A stretch of 36,975 nucleotides of DNA from Lachnospiraceae bacterium (GTDB taxonomy: Bacteria > Bacillota > Clostridia > Lachnospirales > Lachnospiraceae), in contig JAQXXU010000038.1 of assembly GCA_029226225.1 (NCBI GenBank), positions 1-36,975 of the forward strand, in the 5' to 3' direction. The notes under the pieces were generated by a model that ran no database searches, was not told where the DNA came from, and saw only the letters and a list, made by a program, of their open reading frames with translations. This document shows, piece by piece, positions 30,271-36,975 of the stretch. Position 1 is the first letter of the stretch, and each line of letters starts with the position of its first letter. Made by a program: the position numbers and the translations under genes.

Positions 30271-32919
30271 ATGTCAGAATTATCACCTATGATGCAGGAG
30301 TACCTGGTTACAAAGGAAAAGTACAAGGACTGCATTTTATTTTACAGGTTAGGCGACTTTTATGAGATGTTCTTCGACGACGCGAAGCTGGTCTCGAAGG
30401 AGCTCGACCTGACTCTTACAGGCAAAAACTGCGGTCTCGAGGAAAAAGCACCGATGTGCGGGATCCCGTTCCACGCAGTCGACACCTATCTGTCACGCCT
30501 TGTAAAAAATGGCCACAAGGTCGCTATCTGTGAACAGCTCGAGGATCCGAAGCAGGCAAAAGGACTTGTAAAACGCGGTGTCATAAGAATAGTGACACCG
30601 GGAACTGACCTCTCCGGAGGAGAAAATGACGGATCGAATAACTACATCGCCTGCATCTATTATAAGGACAAAAAGGCGATAGGATTAGCCTTTGCAGATG
30701 TCTCTACCGGGGACTTTTATACGACAGAGACAGACAGCATGTCGAAGGTAGCAGACGAAGTATCGAAGTACGATCCGTCGGAGTTTATCTATAACGCAGC
30801 ATTTACAAAAGAGCAGCCTGACTTTATAAAAGAACAGACCGATAAGAAAAAAATGTGTTCCGAGGCCGACAGGTCTTATTTTTTAGCGGATAATGCGTCT
30901 GATGTGTTAAAACGGCATTTCAGGGTTTATTCGACCGCGGCCTTAGGACTTGACGGGTACCCGCAGGCTCTTATAGCAAGCGGAGCGCTGACCTCGTATC
31001 TCTTGGATACGCAGATGAACGACCTGTCACACATGAATGAGGTCCATCCTTACAGTATAGGCAGGTACCTGGTTATAGATCATTCGACCTATAGAAACCT
31101 GGAGCTGACAGAGACTATGCGCGAGAAGGAGAAGCGCGGGTCTCTTTTCTGGGTGCTTGACCGCACGAAGACGGCCATGGGACAGAGGAAGCTTAAAAAT
31201 ATGATCGAGCATCCCCTCCTCGATGTCAGAGAGATAAATGAAAGGCTCGATGCGATAGAGGAGCTGAACCAGTCGATGGTAGACCGTGAGGAGATAAGAG
31301 AATACTTATCAGGTGTCTACGATCTACTCAGGCTTCTGATGCGCTTTTCATACAGGAGCGCAAATCCCAGAGACCTTCTGGCATTTAAGGATTCGATCGC
31401 TCCTTTAGGTCCTATAAAAAATATCCTCTCCGGATTTTCTTCCAGGCTTTTAAAAGAGCTTTCCGATCAGATGGATCCAATGGATGACTTAAGGGAACTT
31501 CTTGAGGCAGCCATAGATGATGATGCGCCGGCTTCTGTCCATGATGCCGGGATTTTAAAAGAAGGCTTTGATGAGGAAGCCGATAAGCTCAGAAAGGCAA
31601 AGACAGACGGAAAGCAGTGGCTTTCTGACCTGGAGGCTAAGGAGCGGGATAGAACAGGAATCTCGAAGCTTAAAGTCAAGTATAACAAAGTCTTCGGGTA
31701 TTTTATCGAGGTGAGCAATTCCTATAAGGATAAAGTCCCTGCTGACTACATCAGAAAGCAGACCCTGGTAAACGGTGAGAGGTACTACACTCCTGAGCTT
31801 AAAGAGTTAGAGAATACGATACTCGGAGCTCAGGATAAGCTGGTGTCACTGGAGCATCAGATATTTGAAGAGATCCTTGAGAAGCTCAATGACGCTGCTG
31901 TCCGTATACAGCGGACAGCTGAGGCTGTAAGCATTCTCGATGTCTTAGCGGGCGTTTCTGATGTCTCGCAGAAGAACCACTATGTACGCCCATCTATAAA
32001 TGAAAACGGCGTTATAGACGTAAAGGGAGGCCGGCATCCAGTCGTAGAAAAAATGATCCCGGACGGCTCATTTATCGCAAACGACACTTATTTAGATGAC
32101 GAGGATTTCAGGACTGCGATAATCACCGGACCGAATATGGCTGGTAAGTCTACCTATATGAGGCAGACAGCACTTATCGTTCTTATGGCGCAGTGCGGAT
32201 TTTTTGTGCCGGCAGACAGTGCTGACGTCGGGATCTGTGACAGGATTTTTACCAGGGTAGGAGCAAGCGATGACTTAGCGAGCGGCCAGTCGACCTTCAT
32301 GGTGGAGATGAATGAGGTCGCAAATATCCTTAAAAACGCTACACCGAAAAGCCTCGTGATCTTAGATGAGATAGGCAGAGGAACGAGCACCTTTGATGGA
32401 CTCTCTATAGCCCAGGCTGTAGTCGAGTATGTCTCCGATAAGGCGAAGATCGGTGCGAAGACATTGTTCGCGACGCACTACCATGAGCTGACTTCTCTTG
32501 AGGGAAAGCTTCCTGGCGTTCATAACTACTGTGTAGCCGTAAAGGAAGAAGGAAAAGACGTTACCTTCCTTAGAAAAATAGTTCCGGGAGAAGCTGACAG
32601 AAGCTACGGCATCGAGGTCGCAAAGCTTGCCGGAGTACCTTCTCCTGTGCTTCGCCGCGCCAGAAAAATCTCCGAAAAGCTCGAGCGTGAGGAGTTTGAC
32701 AACAAGTCACGGAGCGGCAGAAAGGCAGAAGACGATATCAAGGGACAGATATCGTTTTCGGATATTTTTGCAGAGACAGGAGAGACGACTGATGAGGAAG
32801 CTGACGAGAAAAACGCTTTTATCGATGAGATAAAGGATATAGATGTAAATACGATGACGCCTCTGGAGGCGATGAATACACTTTCTGAACTGAGGAAAAA
32901 AGCAGATGGATTTAAGTGA
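30271..32919 (+). CDS. mutS: DNA mismatch repair protein MutS
   Basis: 882 residues. Mismatch-reading Phe-x-Glu in GDFYEMFFDDA (about 26-36), connector and clamp, then the ATPase: Walker A GPNMAGKSTYMRQ (near 620), DEIGRGTSTFDG (Walker B and signature), THYHEL. The C-terminal tail (PLEAMNTLSELRKK) is the tetramer/beta-clamp-linked end. It recognises mispairs and recruits MutL. Zero spacing from mutL and a 14-nt overlap with the next gene. Confidence 0.97.
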   Translation: MSELSPMMQEYLVTKEKYKDCILFYRLGDFYEMFFDDAKLVSKELDLTLTGKNCGLEEKAPMCGIPFHAVDTYLSRLVKNGHKVAICEQLEDPKQAKGLVKRGVIRIVTPGTDLSGGENDGSNNYIACIYYKDKKAIGLAFADVSTGDFYTTETDSMSKVADEVSKYDPSEFIYNAAFTKEQPDFIKEQTDKKKMCSEADRSYFLADNASDVLKRHFRVYSTAALGLDGYPQALIASGALTSYLLDTQMNDLSHMNEVHPYSIGRYLVIDHSTYRNLELTETMREKEKRGSLFWVLDRTKTAMGQRKLKNMIEHPLLDVREINERLDAIEELNQSMVDREEIREYLSGVYDLLRLLMRFSYRSANPRDLLAFKDSIAPLGPIKNILSGFSSRLLKELSDQMDPMDDLRELLEAAIDDDAPASVHDAGILKEGFDEEADKLRKAKTDGKQWLSDLEAKERDRTGISKLKVKYNKVFGYFIEVSNSYKDKVPADYIRKQTLVNGERYYTPELKELENTILGAQDKLVSLEHQIFEEILEKLNDAAVRIQRTAEAVSILDVLAGVSDVSQKNHYVRPSINENGVIDVKGGRHPVVEKMIPDGSFIANDTYLDDEDFRTAIITGPNMAGKSTYMRQTALIVLMAQCGFFVPADSADVGICDRIFTRVGASDDLASGQSTFMVEMNEVANILKNATPKSLVILDEIGRGTSTFDGLSIAQAVVEYVSDKAKIGAKTLFATHYHELTSLEGKLPGVHNYCVAVKEEGKDVTFLRKIVPGEADRSYGIEVAKLAGVPSPVLRRARKISEKLEREEFDNKSRSGRKAEDDIKGQISFSDIFAETGETTDEEADEKNAFIDEIKDIDVNTMTPLEAMNTLSELRKKADGFK

Positions 32920-34189
32920 TCTTTATAAAGAAGCGGGAATAGATAAAGAAGTATTCGAATACGGTGAAAAGGCTGAGGAGAAGCTTAAAAGCCGCTTCGA
33001 GAAAATAAATAAACTGGCTGAGTTAAACCAGATAAAAGTCATACAGGCGATGAGAAAAGAGCGCGTCTCTTACGATTGTCTCAATGGTACTACAGGCTAT
33101 GGCTACGGAGATGTCGGACGTGACACTCTGGAAAAAGTATATGCTGATGTCTTTCATGGGGAGGATGCCCTGGTACGCCCGCAGATCACCTGTGGGACCC
33201 ACGCCATAGCACTGGCACTTTTTTCGAACTTAAGACCTGGAAACACTTTCGTATCGATAGCCGGAAAACCGTATGATACTTTAGACGATGTGATAGGATT
33301 AAATCCGTGCAAAGGCTCGCTGGCTGAGTACGGAGTAAAGTATAAACAGGCCGACTTAAAGGCTGACAGCTCTTTTGACTTCGACGCGATCCGTTCAGTG
33401 ATCGACGATACGACAAAGGTCGTAGAGATCCAGAGGTCGAAGGGCTACGCAACGAGAAAGTCTTTCTCTGTAGATGAGATAGGAGAGGCTATACACTTCG
33501 TAAAGAGCATAAAGCCTGATGTACTGGTATTCGTAGATAACTGCTACGGCGAGTTCGTAGAGGATAAAGAGCCGCTCGAGGTCGGAGCGGACTTCATGGC
33601 TGGAAGCCTGATAAAAAACCCGGGCGGCGGACTGGCCCCGATAGGAGGCTACATAGCAGGAAAAGAGGAGTGTATCGAAAATGCCGCAAACAGGCTTACA
33701 TCCCCGGGACTTGGAAGAGAAGTGGGCGCTTCGCTTGAAGCGATAAGAAGCTTTTACCAGGGATTTTTCATGGCGCCTACAGTTACGGCTGCAGCCGAGA
33801 AGGGTGCTATATTCGCAGCAGAGGTATTTGAAGGACTGGGATATGAATGTGTTCCGAAGGCAGCAGAGGACAGACATGATATAATCCAGGCCGTCGAGCT
33901 TAAGACTCCGGAGGCACTCTGCGCTTTCTGTGAAGGAATTCAGGCGGCTTCACCAATTGATAGCTACGTAAAGCCGGAGCCGTGGGATATGCCGGGATAC
34001 TCAGACCAGGTCATCATGGCAGCCGGGACCTTCGTAAGCGGAGCCTCTATAGAGCTTTCAGCAGACGGACCACTGCGTGCGCCTTATGCGGCATACTTCC
34101 AGGGCGGACTCACCTATCCGCATGCGAAGTTTGGAATTCTGATGGCACTCCAGCATCTGGTAAATGCCGGTGAAATCTCATTGAAATAA
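32906..34189 (+). CDS. PLP-dependent enzyme of the Met_gamma_lyase/YnbB family
   Basis: 427 residues. YDCLNGTTGYGYGDVGRD, RPQITCGTHAIALALFSNLR (PLP phosphate region), VFVDNCYGEF with the ring-binding Asp, and SLIKNPGGGLAPIGGYIAGK with the Schiff-base Lys near residue 236. These are the marks of PF06838, once called aluminium resistance protein. The family is fold type I, related to cystathionine gamma-synthases. Its physiological reaction is unsettled. It overlaps mutS and so is expressed with mismatch repair. Confidence 0.9.
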   Translation: MDLSDLYKEAGIDKEVFEYGEKAEEKLKSRFEKINKLAELNQIKVIQAMRKERVSYDCLNGTTGYGYGDVGRDTLEKVYADVFHGEDALVRPQITCGTHAIALALFSNLRPGNTFVSIAGKPYDTLDDVIGLNPCKGSLAEYGVKYKQADLKADSSFDFDAIRSVIDDTTKVVEIQRSKGYATRKSFSVDEIGEAIHFVKSIKPDVLVFVDNCYGEFVEDKEPLEVGADFMAGSLIKNPGGGLAPIGGYIAGKEECIENAANRLTSPGLGREVGASLEAIRSFYQGFFMAPTVTAAAEKGAIFAAEVFEGLGYECVPKAAEDRHDIIQAVELKTPEALCAFCEGIQAASPIDSYVKPEPWDMPGYSDQVIMAAGTFVSGASIELSADGPLRAPYAAYFQGGLTYPHAKFGILMALQHLVNAGEISLK

Positions 34190-34209
34190 CAATCTGATTG
34201 TGGTATTCT
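34181..34209 (+). promoter_or_regulatory. radC promoter
   Basis: TTGAAA, 17-bp spacer, TATTCT. The -35 overlaps the last codons of the PLP enzyme gene. Confidence 0.5.
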
Positions 34210-34257
34210 TTAAATGTATGCGTTTGTGTCAGGTAAGAGGAGAGAACGGAGACACAG

Positions 34258-34935
34258 ATGAAAGAAACGCATTGGACGAGTGATGTCGATCCACAGACGA
34301 AGGCAGCCACCTATGGCATCAGTTCACTGACGGATGCCGAGCTTTTAGCGCTTGTGATAAGGAACGGGACCAAAGAGAAAAATGCCCTGGACTTAGCCAC
34401 TGAACTGCTTTCAGGAAGCGAAGGCTTCTATGCTCTTATGGAAGCAGAAAAGGAAGACTTTCTGGCGATAGAGGGCATAGGACAGGCTAAAGCATTTCTG
34501 CTTCTTGCAGTGCAGCAGATAGCAAAGAGAGCATATACCCAGCAGAAGCTTTTCAGTTTTCCGATAGAAAGCTCGAAGGCGGCGGCAGACTATGTGATGC
34601 AGGAGATGCGCTACGCCAAGCAGGAGTATGTCGTGATGCTGATGCTTGATACGAGGCTTCGGGTCATGGCCAAAGAAGTGCTTTTTATAGGCACTTTAGA
34701 CCAGTCACTGTACTCGACGAGAGAGATTTTTATGTCAGCACTTAAGCATCGGGCAGCGCAGGTGATACTTTTCCACAATCACCCTAGCGGTGATCCTTCA
34801 CCATCTGAGATGGATATCGAAGTCACGAAGAAGACACAGGAAGCGGGCAGACTTTTAGACATTCCGCTTTCAGACCATATAATCATTGGGGACTATAAGT
34901 ATTACAGTTTCAGGGAGCACGGGATGCTTGTCTGA
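34258..34935 (+). CDS. radC: RadC family JAB-domain protein
   Basis: 225 residues. An N-terminal helix-hairpin-helix (FLAIEGIGQAKAFLLLAVQQ) is followed by the metalloprotease-like JAB/MPN domain with HNHPSGDPSPSEMD (His-x-His...Asp, near 173-186). GGAG lies before the ATG. Once called a DNA repair protein; biochemical role uncertain. A position upstream of mreB is common in bacteria. Confidence 0.94.
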   Translation: MKETHWTSDVDPQTKAATYGISSLTDAELLALVIRNGTKEKNALDLATELLSGSEGFYALMEAEKEDFLAIEGIGQAKAFLLLAVQQIAKRAYTQQKLFSFPIESSKAAADYVMQEMRYAKQEYVVMLMLDTRLRVMAKEVLFIGTLDQSLYSTREIFMSALKHRAAQVILFHNHPSGDPSPSEMDIEVTKKTQEAGRLLDIPLSDHIIIGDYKYYSFREHGMLV

Positions 34936-34956
34936 GGCCAGTTTCAGGAGGAAAAA

Positions 34957-35982
34957 ATGACTAACGGTTACGGAATCGACATGGGCACGGGAAATCTGAA
35001 GATATACAGCCGTGCATCAGATACAGTAACTCTTCAGAAGAATACCATAGCCATAGTGGATGGGAACCAGATGTATGCCTATGGAGACGAAGCTTACTCG
35101 ATGTATGAGAAAGCACCGGAGACCATAGAAGTATCATTCCCTATAGTAGGCGGCGTCATAGCTGACTTCGATAATATGCAGACGATGCTCCTTGAAGTAT
35201 TGGCGAAGAACGTAGACGCGAAGCTTAAAGGCTCAGACATAGTTATAGCGGTTCCTACAGACATCACGGAAGTCGAGAAGAAAGCTTTCTATGATATGTT
35301 CGCGAAGACCAGGATAAAGGCTAAAAGCATAAGACTCTGTGAGAAGCCATTAGCTGATGCCTTAGGCTTAGGTCTTGATATCACAGAACCTACCGGTGTT
35401 ATGGTAGTAGACATGGGAGCCGATACGACTGAGATCTCAGTCATCTCACTTGGAGGATTAGTCCTATCAGAACTCCTTCCATACGGCGGTAACAAACTCG
35501 ATGATGCGATAGTGACTTACATGAAACGCAGGTATAACCTCGTGATCGGCAGAAAGACCGCGAAGTCATTAAAGGAAAAGATCGGCCGTGCCGTTGAAGC
35601 GGAAGAGGGCGCTGAACCTGAGACTATCACCATAGTAGGACGTGACGTAGTAAGCGGCCTTCCTATAGAGATGGATATCTCAGATGAGATCATCTATCAG
35701 AGCATCAAGGACGACCTGGCGAATATAGGCCAGTCCATCAGAATGATCCTCGAGAAAGTACCTCCTGAACTCGCTAAGGATATAGTTCATTCAGGCATCT
35801 ATGTGACCGGCGGTTCATCAAAGATCAGCGGACTTGGAGAACTCTTTAAGTCCATGACGAACATCGAGATGATCGTAGCAGATGACGGTACACAGACAGT
35901 GGCTTTAGGTCTTGGAAAAGTACTCTCGGAGGACAGATTTGACAGATTCGGTTATACGATGAAGTCGAGGATATTCAGCTAA
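34957..35982 (+). CDS. mreB: Rod-shape-determining protein MreB
   Basis: 341 residues, standard MreB length. Actin-fold motifs: phosphate 1 YGIDMGTGNLKIY (5-17), connect 1 with PVVGGVIADF-like FPIVGGVIADFDN, phosphate 2 VVDMGADTTEISVISLGG (near 150), and adenosine motif GIYVTGGSSKISGL. It forms membrane-associated filaments guiding lateral cell-wall synthesis. AGGAGG precedes the ATG. It implies a rod or elongated cell. Confidence 0.95.
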   Translation: MTNGYGIDMGTGNLKIYSRASDTVTLQKNTIAIVDGNQMYAYGDEAYSMYEKAPETIEVSFPIVGGVIADFDNMQTMLLEVLAKNVDAKLKGSDIVIAVPTDITEVEKKAFYDMFAKTRIKAKSIRLCEKPLADALGLGLDITEPTGVMVVDMGADTTEISVISLGGLVLSELLPYGGNKLDDAIVTYMKRRYNLVIGRKTAKSLKEKIGRAVEAEEGAEPETITIVGRDVVSGLPIEMDISDEIIYQSIKDDLANIGQSIRMILEKVPPELAKDIVHSGIYVTGGSSKISGLGELFKSMTNIEMIVADDGTQTVALGLGKVLSEDRFDRFGYTMKSRIFS

Positions 35983-35985
35983 GAC

Positions 35986-36843
35986 ATGGATAAAAAAAAC
36001 AGGATTAACATACCAGGATATGCCGTACTTCTATTTCTTGGACTTTTGTGCATAGTCATTCTGTTTTACAGCTTTGCGACAGGATTTTCGGGCGGACCGC
36101 TCTCGACCATAGCAGACTATGTGTTCAGGCCTATGCAGGAGGGACTTTCGAATGCCGGAGGAGCTATATCACACGGCGTAGATGAGCACAGGGAAAAAGA
36201 AAAGCTTTTAGCTGAGAATGAAAGGCTTACAGCCAGAGTAAACGAACTCGAGTCAAGACTTACAAATACCCAGCTGAAAGAGAACGAACTGACTAGACTT
36301 GAAGAACTATTAAAGCTCAGCAAAGACTATGACAAGTATAAGACTACAGGAGCCAGGATCATAGCGAAAGGCACTAGTAACTGGTTTTCTACCTTCACGA
36401 TAAACAAAGGCAGTGCTGACGGTATCAAAAAAGACATGAATGTCATAGCAGGCAACGGGCTGGTAGGTTGTGTGACTTCGGTAGGAAGACACTATGCGAA
36501 TGTCCGTTCTATCATAGATGACGATTCGAATGTATCAGCGTCAGTTTCTACTACCGAAGATGATATGATAATCACAGGCGGCATAGAGCAGGTTCAGAAG
36601 AACGGGCTTATATCTTTCTCTGGACTCAGGGATTCCAAGGATAAGGTAAAAGAAGGCGATGCTGTCGTCACGAGTAACATCTCGAGCAAATACCTTCCTG
36701 GAATTCTGATCGGGTATATCACCGAGAAAAAAGATGACACTAATGCCCTTACGAGTTCGGGAACCATAACGCCGGTAGTTGATTTTTCGCATCTGTCTGA
36801 GGTACTTGTCATTACAGAGCTTAAAGAGACAGGAAAAGTTTGA
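35986..36843 (+). CDS. mreC: Rod-shape-determining protein MreC
   Basis: 285 residues. One N-terminal membrane helix (about 10-30), a coiled coil (EKEKLLAENERLTARVNELE, about 70-105), then two beta-barrel-like halves with GTSNWFSTFTINKGSADGI and GNGLVGCVTSVG, typical of MreC. It forms the extracytoplasmic scaffold linking MreB to PBP2. It starts 3 nt after mreB and has no separate ribosome site, so it is coupled. Confidence 0.94.
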   Translation: MDKKNRINIPGYAVLLFLGLLCIVILFYSFATGFSGGPLSTIADYVFRPMQEGLSNAGGAISHGVDEHREKEKLLAENERLTARVNELESRLTNTQLKENELTRLEELLKLSKDYDKYKTTGARIIAKGTSNWFSTFTINKGSADGIKKDMNVIAGNGLVGCVTSVGRHYANVRSIIDDDSNVSASVSTTEDDMIITGGIEQVQKNGLISFSGLRDSKDKVKEGDAVVTSNISSKYLPGILIGYITEKKDDTNALTSSGTITPVVDFSHLSEVLVITELKETGKV

Positions 36844-36889
36844 AACAAAGTAGCGCTTAAGGAAAACTAAAAAAGGGCATAGTAAACAA

Positions 36890-36913
36890 GCTGTATTTTT
36901 ACAGCCTTTTAAT
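36890..36913 (+). terminator. Terminator after mreC
   Basis: GCTGTA-TTTT-TACAGC followed by CTTTTAAT. The 36844-36975 stretch carries no recognisable gene; no mreD start follows mreC directly. Confidence 0.65.
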
Positions 36914-36975
36914 ATTGGATATGGATCAAGACTCAATCAGCTGGCAGTCTGAGGTTCGTCATCTTTGATGATATA

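Noticed and set aside
36924-36971. 15-codon ORF at the right edge
   Set aside because: No ribosome site, no known motif, too short to assess.

Overview
The window looks like a chromosome segment from an anaerobic Firmicute of class Clostridia, most likely a Lachnospiraceae member. This rests on gene content and order (M16C peptidase - era - recO - glyQS; mutL/mutS - YnbB-like PLP enzyme - radC - mreBC; stand-alone DegV and FolC), low to medium GC, GGAGG-type ribosome sites and consensus SigA promoters. No lookup was possible, so the taxon is inference.

Region 1-2.8 kb is a graveyard of accessory DNA. It holds the 3' end of a group II intron (domains V and VI), an internally deleted tyrosine-integrase C-terminus run together with a decayed lipoprotein gene, an antitoxin-like ORF, a headless TatB-like tail, an intact tatA, and a tatC cut off after its first membrane segment. 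It ends in a compact type I toxin-antitoxin-like module: a 31-residue membrane peptide with its own promoter, a shared bidirectional terminator and a convergent antisense promoter. The antisense half recurs at about 17.1 kb.

Region 2.9-17.05 kb is mostly core genome on the + strand: cspA, degV, folC, mscS, an M16C peptidase, era, recO, a membrane-anchored unknown, glyQS, a small membrane protein plus VWA protein pair, uppP and a glycosyltransferase. Between folC and mscS sits an unusually GC-rich, strongly paired element of about 175 nt with six nested helices and a possible pseudoknot; it is the best candidate here for a structured non-coding RNA or riboswitch.

Region 17.05-18.8 kb holds the second antisense unit, a possible integrase remnant, a six-tRNA operon on the minus strand (Pro-Gly-Arg-His-Gln-Lys) with its own promoter, leader hairpin and terminator, and ribU. 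Region 18.8-23.7 kb is a reduced type IV pilus cluster (pilB, pilT, pilC, one pilin). Region 23.7-25.3 kb is accessory: intergenic repeats, an orphan CdiA-CT-like nuclease domain, a candidate small RNA and a YefM/YoeB toxin-antitoxin pair with a recognisable TGTACA operator. Region 25.3-36.9 kb is core again: MATE transporter, FAD-dependent dehydrogenase, mutL-mutS, YnbB-like PLP enzyme, radC, mreB and mreC. No mreD follows in the part that is visible.

A pattern across the window: several genes (11243, pilB, the FAD dehydrogenase, mutL, perhaps folC) have a -10-like box ending 4-11 nt before the ATG and no ribosome-binding site, which suggests leaderless or nearly leaderless mRNAs.
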